A DNA stretch of 64,000 nt from Psychromarinibacter sp048262455 (GCA_048262455.1 JBLXFD010000012.1:47103-111102), one strand, 5' to 3'; numbered from the stretch's first letter, positions 1 through 10,817 are shown. A program made the numbers and translations. Notes: generated by a model from the sequence alone, not told the origin.

Positions 1-2
1 TG

Positions 3-659
3 GCCGAGGACCAGGTGACCAAGGACCGCGTCACCGAGATGGCGGGACCGCTGGACGAGATCCGCAACAAGGTGGTGGCCGAGGCCGCCGAGCCCATCGA
101 GGGCGCGCGCGAGGTCTGCCGGGCCATGGAATGCTCCATGGGTAACCTAGTGGCGGACGCCATGCTGGACCGGGTCGCCGACCAGGGCATCCAGGTGGCT
201 ATCGCCAACAGCGGCGGCCTGCGCGCCTCGATTGACGGCGGCGAGGTGACCATGGGCGAGGTGCTGACGGTGCTGCCGTTCCAGAACACCCTGTCCACCT
301 TCCAGGTGACCGGCGCGGTGCTGCTGGAGGCGCTGGAGAACGGCGTCAGCCAGATCGCCGACGGCGGCGGGCGGTTCCCGCAGGTGGCGGGGATGACCTT
401 CACCGTGGATGCGGCGGCCGAGCCGGGCAGCCGGGTGTCGGAGGTGACGGTGGCCGGCGCGCCGCTGGATCCGGCGGCGACCTACGGGGTGGTCTCGAAC
501 AACTTCGTGCGTAACGGCGGCGACGGCTACGGGATGTTCCGCGATGCGCAGAACGCCTATGACTTCGGGCCGGACCTTGCCGATGTGACGGCGGAGTACC
601 TGGCGGCGCAGTCGCCGTACAAGCCCTACACCGACGGCCGGATCAAGATGGCGGAGTAA
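3..659 (+). CDS. 5'-nucleotidase family protein, C-terminal part (5' truncated by window edge)
   Basis: The reading frame is open from the first complete codon of the window, so the gene begins upstream. A GTG at position 15 is probably internal. The visible 218 residues match the 5'-nucleotidase C-terminal domain: a segment 'CSMGNLVADAMLD', then 'IANSGGLRASIDGG' (the substrate-binding NSGG-R motif of the family), 'FQNTL' and a late 'NNFVRNGGDGY'. These enzymes are usually periplasmic and hydrolyse nucleotides or other phosphate esters. The metallophosphatase domain and any signal peptide lie outside the window. A rho-independent terminator follows directly. The family is clear, the substrate is not. 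Confidence 0.85.
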   Translation, partial: AEDQVTKDRVTEMAGPLDEIRNKVVAEAAEPIEGAREVCRAMECSMGNLVADAMLDRVADQGIQVAIANSGGLRASIDGGEVTMGEVLTVLPFQNTLSTFQVTGAVLLEALENGVSQIADGGGRFPQVAGMTFTVDAAAEPGSRVSEVTVAGAPLDPAATYGVVSNNFVRNGGDGYGMFRDAQNAYDFGPDLADVTAEYLAAQSPYKPYTDGRIKMAE

Positions 660-683
660 GGGTTTCCGCCAAGCACTTCACGA

Positions 684-713
684 GGGGTCGCGTCTGCCGC
701 GGCCCCTTTTTCT
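684..713 (+). terminator. Rho-independent terminator after the 5'-nucleotidase gene
   Basis: A nine-pair stem (684-692 with 698-706, one G-T pair) closes a five-base loop and is followed by five T, then C and three more T. It sits 24 bases after the stop codon. Confidence 0.8.
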
Positions 714-746
714 TTCCAACCTTCTGCTCCGCCTTGTGCTTAGGTA

Positions 747-924
747 CCCCGCCCGGAAAAGCCGCGAAGCGGCCCGGGCAGCGCACGGCCGCCCCCTCGG
801 CCGGGCGCTACGTTACCGTTTACGCGCGGTCCGCGCGGCAGGGGAGGCGGCGCCATAAAGTGCAGACCCCTCCCGTAGCTGCGCCCGCCCGCGGCCCTGC
901 GCCGCCCTCCCTCCCGAACGAACG
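747..924 (-). repeat. Dispersed intergenic repeat, copy 1 (tandem pair, first unit)
   Basis: First of two 178-base units in direct tandem, easily seen because 'CCATAAA' recurs at 853 and 1031 and 'CCCCGCCCGG' at 747 and 925. It carries the family's landmarks: a GCCCGGA-A-GCCG start, a GC-rich inverted repeat ending in GGGCGCT, and a central ATAAA word. No credible gene lies in 714-1186; an open frame on the plus strand here is very arginine-rich and has no ribosome-binding site. Confidence 0.75.
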
Positions 925-1102
925 CCCCGCCCGGAACAGCCGCGTAGCGGCCCGGGCAGCGCACGGCCGCCCCTACGGCCGGGCGCTTCGTCACCGCCAG
1001 CGCGCGGTACGGGCGGCAGGGGAGGCGGTGCCATAAATCGCAGACCTCTTCCGTAACAGCGCCCGACCGCGGCCATGCGCAGCCCTCTCTCCCGCGCGCA
1101 GT
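925..1102 (-). repeat. Dispersed intergenic repeat, copy 2 (tandem pair, second unit)
   Basis: Second 178-base unit, directly abutting copy 1 and differing from it at scattered positions. The remaining 84 bases before the SRAP gene hold no recognisable feature. Confidence 0.75.
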
Positions 1103-1186
1103 CGCACTTTCCAAGGCCGTGCCCGCCCTCCGCCTCCGCCCCTTTCCCCGATTGGCCCCGCCGCCCCCCCGCGCTAGCTTCACCGC

Positions 1187-1858
1187 ATGTGCGGACGCTT
1201 CGCCATCACCCTGCCGCCCGAGGCCATGGCGGCCCTCTTCGGCGCCGCTCCGGCGAACGACCTGCCGCAAGTGCCCAACTACAATGTCTGCCCCACCAAC
1301 CAGGTGCATGTCGTCCTGCCGGGGGACGAGCGGCGGCGGCTGGTTTCCATGCGCTGGGGCTTCATCCCGCATTGGTACGGCAAGCCCAATGACGGCCCGC
1401 TGCTGATCAACGCCAGGGCCGAAACGATCGCCGAGAAACCCGCCTTCCGCGCCGCCTGCCGCGAGCGGCGCTGCCTGATCCCCGCCACCGGCTTCTACGA
1501 ATGGACCAAGGACGACGAGGGGGTGCGCTACCCCTGGTACATCCGCCGCGCCGATGCTGCGCCGCTGGCCTTCGCGGGGATCTGGCAGGGGTGGGAGCGG
1601 GACGGCCAGGCGCTGGCCACCTGCGCCATCGTTGCCGCCGCGGCCGAGGGGCAGATGACGGCCATCCACCACCGCACCCCGGTGGTGGTGGCGCCGGAGG
1701 ACTGGCCGCTCTGGCTGGGCGAGACCGGCGGCCATGCCGCGCCGCTGATGCAGGCGACCCCGGCCGACGGCTGGCGGATCGACCGCGTGGGGCGCGAGGT
1801 GAACTCCAACCGCGCCAGCGGGCCGCAGCTGATCGAGCCGGTCGAGGCGGAAGGCTGA
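1187..1858 (+). CDS. SOS response-associated peptidase family protein (SRAP, YedK/HMCES type)
   Basis: SRAP proteins shield abasic sites in single-stranded DNA by linking the amino-terminal cysteine covalently to the ring-opened sugar. The protein starts Met-Cys-Gly-Arg-Phe, so the catalytic Cys2 becomes N-terminal after Met removal; this fixes the start. Other family signatures follow in order: 'NYNVCPTN', 'MRWGFIPHW', 'NARAETI' with 'KPAFR', 'RCLIPATGFYEW' and the histidine-bearing 'IHHRTPVVV'. At 223 residues it has the usual length. It stands alone, downstream of the tandem repeat and convergent with the next gene (six bases between stops). Confidence 0.93.
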   Translation: MCGRFAITLPPEAMAALFGAAPANDLPQVPNYNVCPTNQVHVVLPGDERRRLVSMRWGFIPHWYGKPNDGPLLINARAETIAEKPAFRAACRERRCLIPATGFYEWTKDDEGVRYPWYIRRADAAPLAFAGIWQGWERDGQALATCAIVAAAAEGQMTAIHHRTPVVVAPEDWPLWLGETGGHAAPLMQATPADGWRIDRVGREVNSNRASGPQLIEPVEAEG

Positions 1859-1864
1859 TGCGCC

Positions 1865-2563
1865 TCAGTCGAAGAAGCGCCGCAGCGGCTTGGGCATCCG
1901 TCGCTTGCCGTTCAGCGTTATCAGGTAGCGGCCGAAATCGGCGGGGCGGCCGGTGATTACGTCCTCGCAGACCTCCCGGAACAGTCGGATGTTGCGCTTC
2001 TTGCGGGACTGGAACAGGTGGAAGAACTCCATCTCGCCGTAGAAGGTGCCGATGCCGAAGACCCGCCGGCCGGCGAGGTTCCACATCGGCTTCATGCAGG
2101 CGTTGGGCAGGCGCAGGTGCAGCGGCACGCCGGCGGCCTCGGCGGCCATGCTCAGCCGCTGGCCGGCGTCGTGGTGCTCGTCCGGGGCCATCGAGGGGCG
2201 GCCCAACTCGCGCCACAGCGCCCGCTCCACCGCCAGGAACATCGGCCCGGCGTAGATCCGTCCCGGCTGCGCCAGGTGGTTGGAGGCCTGTGCCATCCCC
2301 GCCAACGCCCCGTTCCGCGCCGCCGCCACCAGCGCGTCGAAGGCGGCGGCCTGCAGCGGCACCGCGTCGATATCGCAGAAGACCACTGTGCCGTCGCCGG
2401 GCCGGGACAGCACCTCGTCCATCCAGTCGCCGTGCTGCATCCCCTCGCGCAGGTCCTGCCGCAGCGGGATGTCGAGGTGTTCGAACACCGCCTGCTGCGA
2501 GGCCCGCAGCCCCGCATCGACATTGCCCCAGTAGAGGCTGTGGACAGTGGGCCGGCCGCTCAT
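1865..2563 (-). CDS. Hypothetical protein, glycosyltransferase-like
   Basis: A 232-residue protein without a family I can name. It begins 'MSGRPTVHSLYWGN' and has 'VVFCDIDAVPLQ' near residue 65, which resembles the DxD-bearing end of a GT-A sugar-nucleotide fold. The C-terminus is basic ('LNGKRRMPKPLRRFFD'). The ATG overlaps the stop codon of the upstream gene (ATGA), so the two are translationally coupled. A longer frame upstream exists, but it would run into the GT25 gene and is not needed. The company of two other sugar-transfer genes suggests a cell-surface polysaccharide role; this is inference. Confidence 0.7.
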   Translation of the reverse strand: MSGRPTVHSLYWGNVDAGLRASQQAVFEHLDIPLRQDLREGMQHGDWMDEVLSRPGDGTVVFCDIDAVPLQAAAFDALVAAARNGALAGMAQASNHLAQPGRIYAGPMFLAVERALWRELGRPSMAPDEHHDAGQRLSMAAEAAGVPLHLRLPNACMKPMWNLAGRRVFGIGTFYGEMEFFHLFQSRKKRNIRLFREVCEDVITGRPADFGRYLITLNGKRRMPKPLRRFFD

Positions 2564-3300
2564 TCCGCGGTCGCCCGGCTGTCGTCCAGCCGCTCCGACC
2601 GGCGCTTGCGCCACCAGCGCCGCCAATAGCCCGCCTGCACGAAGCGCCCGGCACGGCGCTGCCTGGTGGAGCGACCCGCCTGCAGCTGCGAGTCCTCGGG
2701 GTCGGCCGGATGGCCGATCAGCCGGGGCCACGCGGCCAGCGCGCCGAGTTCCGAGATGTCGCAGGGCCAGTCGGCGGTGAAGGCCAGCGGGAAAGAGCGC
2801 ACCCGCACCTCGCGTGCGGTGGCGGCGTCGATGCTGTAGCCGGTGGTGCGGAAGGGGGGCAGGGCGACGGGGCGGGCCCGAATGCCGGGGGCCAGGTCGA
2901 TGCCGCCGGGCAGCACGCGGGTGTTGGAATGGTCCAGCAGGATCAGGGGCGCGCGGCGGTAACCCTCGTTTTTCACGAAATCGGCGAAGGCCTGCGTCGG
3001 CACCGCGTCGTCCTCCAGCACCACCGCGCCGGGCAGGCCGCGCTCCAGCAGGTGTCGGAAGATCTCCTGGTGAGACAGCGCGCAGGCCAGTTCCCCGTCG
3101 GTGACGTGGCGGCCCAAGGCCCGGGCCGCGCCGGCGCGGTCCACCAGGTCATCCCATTCCGGTCCTAGCCCGCCGCGGCCATCGACGCCGTGGAATAGCT
3201 CGTGCGGAAGGTCCTGCGCGGTCAGCCAGTCCTGCAGCGGGGCGCAGCGGGCCTCGGCCCCGTGCAGGGTAAGGATGAAGATCGGGAAGGGGTCTTGCAT
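2560..3300 (-). CDS. Glycosyltransferase family 25 protein (LPS-type)
   Basis: A 246-residue protein with the GT25 layout: an N-terminal strand 'FPIFILTLHGAEAR', then 'GELACALSHQEIFRHLLE' (the SH motif) and 'GAVVLEDDAVPT' (the acidic EDD nucleotide-sugar site). The family transfers sugars, often galactose, in lipooligosaccharide synthesis at the inner membrane. The C-terminal tail is strongly basic (many R, K and W), typical of peripheral membrane contact. The start ATG at 3300 is the first reasonable one; the stop overlaps the next gene by four bases. It probably forms a unit with the genes either side. Confidence 0.85.
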   Translation of the reverse strand: MQDPFPIFILTLHGAEARCAPLQDWLTAQDLPHELFHGVDGRGGLGPEWDDLVDRAGAARALGRHVTDGELACALSHQEIFRHLLERGLPGAVVLEDDAVPTQAFADFVKNEGYRRAPLILLDHSNTRVLPGGIDLAPGIRARPVALPPFRTTGYSIDAATAREVRVRSFPLAFTADWPCDISELGALAAWPRLIGHPADPEDSQLQAGRSTRQRRAGRFVQAGYWRRWWRKRRSERLDDSRATAE

Positions 3301-3356
3301 GTCGGGTCCGCTCCGGCTTTGGCGGCTTATACCGGCGCGCGGCAGCGGCCGAAAGG

Positions 3357-4424
3357 TCAGCGGCGCAGGCCCAGTTGCGCCCGGAACCGCGACAGTGGCA
3401 GGCGCGCCGCGTGCCAGGGGCGCAGGCCCAGCCGCTCGCGCGCTGGCACCGACCCCTTGGCAAGGGCCGGGGCGATCAGCGCCTTTGAGAACCGCGTCAT
3501 CACCGGCCCCGCGGCGTAGTGGCGGCGGTAGGTCTCGCGCGCCGAGGGGGCCGCGCGGTCGAAGCCCGCGATTAGGCGGTAGAGGTCTCCGCCGTCGCGG
3601 TAGGCCAGCGCCGCCGGGCCCAGCATGTCCAGGTGCGCCCGCTCGCGAGAGCTGGCCCAGGTCAGCACCGGCTTTCCGCGCAGCGAGAATTCCGCGATTG
3701 CCATGCCGAAGGTCTCGCCCCGGCGGCGGGCGTGGAGCATGGCGTCGCAGCTGTTGATGAAGGCGGTCTTCTCCTCGAGGTCGACCGAGGCGGGCAGGAA
3801 GCGCACGCGCGGGTGCTCGGTGAACGGCGCGATGTTCATGAACAGAAAATGCACCTGCGGCAGCTCCGCCAGCGCCCGGGGGATCACCTCGTCGCGCACG
3901 AACCCGATGTCGAAGCTGTCGCGCCCGCCGTAGCAGCCGAACACCAGCGCGTCGTCCGGGATCCCCAGATCGGCCCGCAGGTCGCCGTCGGTGGTGCCGA
4001 TCCGGGCGATGTGCGGCACCGCCGGCACCCGCCCTGCGGCGCACCAGCGGGCCAGCCAGTCCGACACGTAGGCGTAGGCGGTGCCGTGCACCTCGCGCGT
4101 CGAGGCGGGAAAGACCGCGTGCACCAGCGTTGGCACCCGGCGCGAGACCAGGCCGTCGCGCTTGCCGGCCTTCAGAACGTAGAGGGCGTCGGCCTGCTCG
4201 GCTGCCAGCGCCTGCTCGACCCCCTCGAAGCCGGCGACGGGAACGGTGGGGAAGGCCGCCTTAAACCGCGCGACCATGGCGGGCATGTTGTGCGGGCTGT
4301 CGGAGTCGTAAAGCACCAGGCTGTCGTTGCCCAGAAGGCGGCGGTTCTCCCAGGCGTAGTCGTACAGCGCGACCCCGGTGCCGCGTTCCGACAGGTGTTG
4401 GGCGTAGAAGGCGATGCGGGTCAC
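3357..4424 (-). CDS. Glycosyltransferase, GT-B fold (GT4-like C-terminal domain)
   Basis: A 355-residue protein whose second half looks like a GT-B donor domain: 'VFGCYGGRDSFDIGFV', then 'FINSCDAMLHARRRGETFGMAIAEF', in which 'ETFGMAIAE' is the E-x7-E motif. The frame stays open far upstream, but a GTG at 4424 is preceded by GGAAAGGA eight bases away and gives a sensible start (MTRIAFYAQ). It is the first of three minus-strand glycosyltransferase-type genes; 56 bases separate it from the GT25 gene. The acceptor is unknown. The Leu/Arg-rich C-terminus suggests membrane association. Confidence 0.8.
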   Translation of the reverse strand: MTRIAFYAQHLSERGTGVALYDYAWENRRLLGNDSLVLYDSDSPHNMPAMVARFKAAFPTVPVAGFEGVEQALAAEQADALYVLKAGKRDGLVSRRVPTLVHAVFPASTREVHGTAYAYVSDWLARWCAAGRVPAVPHIARIGTTDGDLRADLGIPDDALVFGCYGGRDSFDIGFVRDEVIPRALAELPQVHFLFMNIAPFTEHPRVRFLPASVDLEEKTAFINSCDAMLHARRRGETFGMAIAEFSLRGKPVLTWASSRERAHLDMLGPAALAYRDGGDLYRLIAGFDRAAPSARETYRRHYAAGPVMTRFSKALIAPALAKGSVPARERLGLRPWHAARLPLSRFRAQLGLRR

Positions 4425-4550
4425 GAACGGTCCTTTCCGGCTGCGGCGAAGGTGCCGGTCCGCGACGTCATGCGCAACCCGCCGCATAGCGGCTTGCCGC
4501 GGGGCGCCGGGGTTGCCAAGCTTGACCGGGAACCGGGAGGGAGCAGGGCC

Positions 4551-5636
4551 ATGGCACAGGTGAAGGCGGCGGTCTGTCGCGCGTTCGGGGCGCCGCTGGA
4601 GATCGAGACTGTGACGCTGGCCGCCCCGCAGGCGGGCGAGGTCGAGGTGAAGATCGCCGCCTGCGCGATCTGCCATTCCGACATCTCCATGGCCGAGGGC
4701 GGCTGGGGCGGCACGCTGCCGGCGGTCTACGGCCACGAGGCGGCAGGCCACGTGACGGCGCTGGGCGCGGGGGTGTCGGGCTTCGCGGTGGGGGACACGG
4801 TGCTGGTGACGCTGATGCGCGCCTGCGGCGGCTGCCTGTCCTGCACCACCGGCCACCCGGCCACCTGCCGCGCCGCGCACGAGGTGCTGGCGCATCCGCT
4901 GTCGGGCGCCGACGGGACGGCCTACGAGCAGGGCCTGCGCACCGGCGCCTTCGCCGAGAAGGTGGTGGTCAAGACCAGCCAGCTGGCGCCGATCCCCACC
5001 GGCATGCCGCTGGACGCGGCCTCGATCCTCAGCTGCGGGGTGATTACCGGGGTGGGGGCGGTGGTGAACACCGCCGGGCTGCGCGCCGGGCAGAGCGCGG
5101 TGGTGATCGGTGCGGGGGGCGTTGGGCTGAACGCGGTGCAGGGGGCGCGGATCGCCGGGGCGGCGCACGTGATCGCGGTGGACCTGCTGGAGGAGAAGCT
5201 GCAGACCGCCCGCGAATTCGGCGCCACCGGCGGCGTGGCGGCGGGCGTGGACCGTCCCTGGGACCGGGTGCGCGAGATCATCGGCGGCGGCGCCGACCAC
5301 GTCTTCGTCGCCACCGGCGCCATCGCCGCCTTCCACGACGCGCCGCGCTACCTGGCGCCGCATGGCAAGATGACCATCGTCGGCCTGCCGCACGCGGGCG
5401 AGCGGTCGCAGTACGACCCCTGCGCGGTGGGGGTCACGGCGCAGCAGATCGCCGGCTCGAAGATGGGCGACGTGGTGCTGGCGCGGGACATTCCCTGGCT
5501 GGTGACGCTCTACAGGCAGGGGCGGCTGAAGCTGGACGAGCTGATCAGCAACCGCTGGCCGTTGGAGCGGATCAACGAGGCCATCGCCGACACCCGCTCG
5601 GGTGCGGCGCGGCGCAACGTGATCGTCTTCGACTGA
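4551..5636 (+). CDS. Zinc-binding alcohol dehydrogenase (MDR superfamily)
   Basis: A 361-residue medium-chain dehydrogenase. Catalytic zinc ligands are visible as Cys41, His62 and Glu63 ('CHSD', 'GHEAAG'). Structural zinc ligands Cys92, 95, 98 and 106 follow the canonical C-x2-C-x2-C-x7-C spacing. The Rossmann glycine motif GAGGVG is at 187-192, with Asp211 at the end of the second strand favouring NAD. The class III-like pattern suggests oxidation of a primary or secondary alcohol to a carbonyl. A GGGAGG ribosome-binding site precedes the ATG. The stop overlaps the start of the next gene (TGATG), so it is coupled to the dehydratase. Confidence 0.9.
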   Translation: MAQVKAAVCRAFGAPLEIETVTLAAPQAGEVEVKIAACAICHSDISMAEGGWGGTLPAVYGHEAAGHVTALGAGVSGFAVGDTVLVTLMRACGGCLSCTTGHPATCRAAHEVLAHPLSGADGTAYEQGLRTGAFAEKVVVKTSQLAPIPTGMPLDAASILSCGVITGVGAVVNTAGLRAGQSAVVIGAGGVGLNAVQGARIAGAAHVIAVDLLEEKLQTAREFGATGGVAAGVDRPWDRVREIIGGGADHVFVATGAIAAFHDAPRYLAPHGKMTIVGLPHAGERSQYDPCAVGVTAQQIAGSKMGDVVLARDIPWLVTLYRQGRLKLDELISNRWPLERINEAIADTRSGAARRNVIVFD

Positions 5637-6871
5637 TGCGGCTGGCCGATCTCGACATCATCGTCACCGCGCCGCCGGCCCCCGGCTGGGGCGGGCGCTA
5701 CTGGATCCTGGTCAAGCTGACCACCGACGACGGCATCACCGGCTGGGGCGAATGCTACGCCGCCTCGGTGGGCCCCCAGGCCATGCGCGCGGTGATCCGC
5801 GACGTCTTCGCCCGGCACATGGAGGGCGAGAGCCCCGAGAACATCGAGTGGATGTACCGCAAGGTCTATTCCTCCGGCTTCACCCAGAGGCCGGACCTGA
5901 CGGTGATGGGGGCGTTCTCGGGGCTGGAGATCGCCTGCTGGGACATCCTCGGCAAGGCCCGCGGCCGCCCGGTCTGGGCGCTGCTGGGCGGGCGGGTGAA
6001 CCGGCGGGTGCGGGCCTACAGCTACCTCTACCCGCTGAAGCACCACGCGCTGCCGGGCTTCTGGACCGATCCCGCGGCGGCGGCGGAGGCGGCGCTGGCA
6101 CTGGTGGAGCGCGGCTATACCGCGGTGAAGTTCGACCCCGCCGGCCCCTATACCGTGCGCGGCGGGCACCAGCCGGCAATGACCGACATCACCACCTCGG
6201 TGGCCTTCTGCCGGCAGATCCGCGAGGCGGTGGGCGACCGCGCCGACCTGCTGTTCGGCACCCACGGGCAGTTCACCACCGCCGGGGCGATCCGGCTGGG
6301 TCACGCGATCGAGCCATACGCGCCCCTCTGGTACGAGGAACCGGTGCCGCCCGACAACCCGCTGGAATTCGCCGAGGTGGCCCGCGCCCTGCGCATCCCC
6401 GTCGCCACCGGCGAGCGGCTGTCGACCCGGGCCGAGTTCGCCACCCTGCTGCGCACCGGCGGCGCGGCGATCCTGCAACCGGCGCTGGGCCGCGCGGGCG
6501 GGATCTGGGAGGCGCGCAAGCTGGCGGCCATGGCCGAGGCCTTCAACGTGCAGATCGCCCCGCATCTCTATGCCGGGCCGGTGGAATGGGCCGCGAACGT
6601 GCAGCTGGCGGCGGCGATCCCGAACCTGCTGATGGCCGAGACCATCGAAAGCGCCTACCACCGCGACCTGATCGGCGGCGCGCTGCGGGTGGAGCAGGGG
6701 TATATCGCCGTGCCCGAGGCGCCCGGCCTGGGGATCGAGGTGGACGAGGCGCTGGCGCGGGCCAATCCTTATACGGGGGGCGGGCTGCACCTGGAGATGC
6801 AGCAGGATCCTTGCGATTACCACGGGGGGAACCAGTTCGGCGGCGGTGCGCCGGTGGGGAAAGAGGAGTAG
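5636..6871 (+). CDS. Mandelate racemase/muconate lactonizing enzyme family protein, probable sugar-acid dehydratase
   Basis: A 411-residue enolase-superfamily enzyme. Visible active-site positions: Lys165 in 'AVKFDPAG', Thr-His 209-210 in 'LLFGTHGQF', Glu234-235 in 'WYEEPVPP', Glu260 in 'ATGERL' and general base His310 in 'IAPHLYAGP'. Members with a histidine base at the last position usually dehydrate aldonic acids to 2-keto-3-deoxy acids. The usual Asp-x-His metal segment reads Gly-Thr-His here, so the first metal ligand must differ or be displaced. It is translationally coupled to the alcohol dehydrogenase, which suggests a two-step oxidation plus dehydration. The substrate cannot be named. 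Confidence 0.85.
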   Translation: MRLADLDIIVTAPPAPGWGGRYWILVKLTTDDGITGWGECYAASVGPQAMRAVIRDVFARHMEGESPENIEWMYRKVYSSGFTQRPDLTVMGAFSGLEIACWDILGKARGRPVWALLGGRVNRRVRAYSYLYPLKHHALPGFWTDPAAAAEAALALVERGYTAVKFDPAGPYTVRGGHQPAMTDITTSVAFCRQIREAVGDRADLLFGTHGQFTTAGAIRLGHAIEPYAPLWYEEPVPPDNPLEFAEVARALRIPVATGERLSTRAEFATLLRTGGAAILQPALGRAGGIWEARKLAAMAEAFNVQIAPHLYAGPVEWAANVQLAAAIPNLLMAETIESAYHRDLIGGALRVEQGYIAVPEAPGLGIEVDEALARANPYTGGGLHLEMQQDPCDYHGGNQFGGGAPVGKEE

Positions 6872-6890
6872 GCGGGTGGCCTTGCGTTTG

Positions 6891-7100
6891 GCATGGCGGG
6901 GTGAACCCCGCCCTACGGCTTCGGGCAGTGATCAGCGCGAGCCGGGTCAGCGCCTGCCTGCGGGATGGCGCTGCGTCGGTGCGGCGCGCTTTATGCCCGC
7001 CAAGTCCCTCCCATGCCCGGGCTTCGCGCGGCGTCACCCGAAGCGCCAGCCCGGGGAGCGGGCAGGCGCTGGCCCGGCGGCTTCGCCGCTGTTCGGGCCG
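6891..7100 (+). repeat. Dispersed intergenic repeat, copy 3
   Basis: It opens with an 18-base palindrome (GGCGGGGT-GA-ACCCCGCC, 6895-6912), then a 'CAGCGCCTGCC' arm, a central 'GCGCTTTATG', a 'GCGCCAGCCCGGGG' arm and a 'GCTGTTCGGGCC' end. The same order recurs in copies 4 and 8, and in reverse complement at 747 and 13169. No gene is visible in 6872-7203. Confidence 0.8.
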
Positions 7101-7203
7101 TCAGGGAAGGGGCCCCGGGAACCGCGCCGCAATTTCGCCGCAATTCCTGACTACCCTGGTGAAGCGATATGAGAACCAACCATTTTTTCCTCCCTGACTG
7201 GAC

Positions 7204-7238
7204 AGGCCGCATCCTCTACTAGGTGCGGCCTCTTTTTC
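7204..7238 (+). terminator. Rho-independent terminator
   Basis: Perfect eight-pair stem AGGCCGCA/TGCGGCCT (7204-7211 with 7224-7231), loop of twelve, then CTTTTTC. It lies 330 bases past the dehydratase stop, so it may end that transcript or a short RNA starting near 7150. Confidence 0.75.
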
Positions 7239-7261
7239 TGCCAGCCCTCGGGATAAGGCAC

Positions 7262-9610
<2,349 letters not shown>

Positions 9611-9637
9611 GCGGACCTACCGGGGAATTGAGAGAGA

Positions 9638-9810
9638 AGCCGGGCAGCGCCTGCCCGTGGGATGGCGCCGCGACGTCAGAGCTGGGCGCTTTATGGTGCC
9701 AGATCCGCCGGAGGCTTGTTCAGGGGGCACCGGTGACAAAGCGCCAGCCCGCCGGGACGGGCAGGCGCTGGCCGGCGGCCCTGCGGGCCTTGATTCCGGC
9801 CGAACCGGGA
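9638..9810 (+). repeat. Dispersed intergenic repeat, copy 4
   Basis: It lies in the 208-base gap between deoC and the ALDH16 gene. It carries 'GGGCAGCGCCTGCCCG', 'GGCGCTTTATGG' and 'AAAGCGCCAGCCCG' in the same order as copies 3 and 8, but lacks the leading 18-base palindrome. In a co-transcribed deoC-ALDH mRNA it would fold into paired arms. Confidence 0.8.
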
Positions 9811-9818
9811 CCCAGCCC

Positions 9819-10817
9819 TCACCCCATCCCATGCCGGTGCCCCGCCGAATACTGCCCGGTCACGTGATGCTCCAGCTGCCGCTCGATGTCGCCCAGCAGC
9901 GAGGAGGCGCCGAAGCGGAACAGGTCGGGCTGCATCCAGCGCACCCCCAGCTCGTCGCGCAGCAGCGCCAGGTAGACCAGCGCGTCCTTGGCCTTGGAAA
10001 TCCCTCCGGCGGGCTTGTACCCGATCCGGTAGCCGGTGCGGTCGAAGTAGTCCCGCAGCGCGCGGATCATCACCAGGCTCACCGGCAGCGTGGCGTTCAC
10101 GCTTTCCTTGCCGGTGGAGGTCTTGATGAAGTCGGCACCGGCCATCATGCAGACCATGCTGGCGCGGGCGACGTTGCGCAGGCTGCCCAGCTCGCCGGTG
10201 GCGAGGATCGCCTTGACGTGGGCGGGCCCGCAGGCCTCGCGGAAGGCGCGCATCTCGTCGTAGAGCGCCTGCCAGTCGCCGGTCAGCACGTGCCGGCGGG
10301 AAATCACGATGTCGATCTCGCGGGCGCCGGCGCGCACGCTCTCTTCGATCTCGGCCACCCGCAGCCGGAACGGCGACAGGCCGGCGGGAAAGCCGGTGGA
10401 GACGGCGGCGACGGGGATGCCCGTGCCCTCCAGCGCGGCAACGGCGGTCTCGACCATCTCGTGGTAGACGCAGACGGCGCCGGTGGTGATCGGCCCCATC
10501 CCCAGCGCCTTCAGGATATCCGCGCGCACCGGCTGGCGCGCCTTGGCGCAAAGGCGGCGGACCCGGCCGGGGGTGTCGTCGCCCGACAGCGTGGTCAGGT
10601 CGATCAGCGTCACCGCCTTCAGCAGCCATGCCGCCTGGTAGTCCTTCTTGACCGAGCGGCGGCCGGGCAGCGTGGCCGCCCGGCGCTCGATCGCCGAGGT
10701 ATTGGCACGGGCCGACAGCACCCAGTCGAGGTCCAGCTCCATCCCCGGGTTGCGGGCCTCGTGCACCTGCGGCAGCTGGGCCTCGCCGGCCTGCTGGCGG
10801 ATCCTGGTCTGTTCCAC
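9819..10817 (-). CDS. deoC: Deoxyribose-phosphate aldolase
   Basis: DeoC cleaves 2-deoxyribose-5-phosphate to acetaldehyde and glyceraldehyde-3-phosphate in deoxynucleoside catabolism. The key residues are present: Asp169 in 'REIDIVIS', Schiff-base Lys232 in 'DFIKTSTGKE' and Lys268 in 'GYKPAGGI'; 'HVKAILATGEL' is also typical. At 332 residues it is of the long type, with about 70 extra N-terminal residues compared with the E. coli enzyme. Start: a GTG at 10817 preceded by GAAGGAG at good spacing; the frame remains open upstream but without a site. The 5'-nucleotidase at the window start fits nucleoside use, though it lies 9 kb away. Confidence 0.93.
   Translation of the reverse strand: MEQTRIRQQAGEAQLPQVHEARNPGMELDLDWVLSARANTSAIERRAATLPGRRSVKKDYQAAWLLKAVTLIDLTTLSGDDTPGRVRRLCAKARQPVRADILKALGMGPITTGAVCVYHEMVETAVAALEGTGIPVAAVSTGFPAGLSPFRLRVAEIEESVRAGAREIDIVISRRHVLTGDWQALYDEMRAFREACGPAHVKAILATGELGSLRNVARASMVCMMAGADFIKTSTGKESVNATLPVSLVMIRALRDYFDRTGYRIGYKPAGGISKAKDALVYLALLRDELGVRWMQPDLFRFGASSLLGDIERQLEHHVTGQYSAGHRHGMG

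Noticed and set aside
734..1076. Arg/Pro-rich open frames on both strands
   Set aside because: They lie within the tandem intergenic repeat, have no ribosome-binding site and show no family resemblance.
3633..4550. Long plus-strand extension upstream of the alcohol dehydrogenase ATG
   Set aside because: It is antisense to the GT-B glycosyltransferase gene; the true start at 4551 has its own ribosome-binding site and begins the conserved domain.
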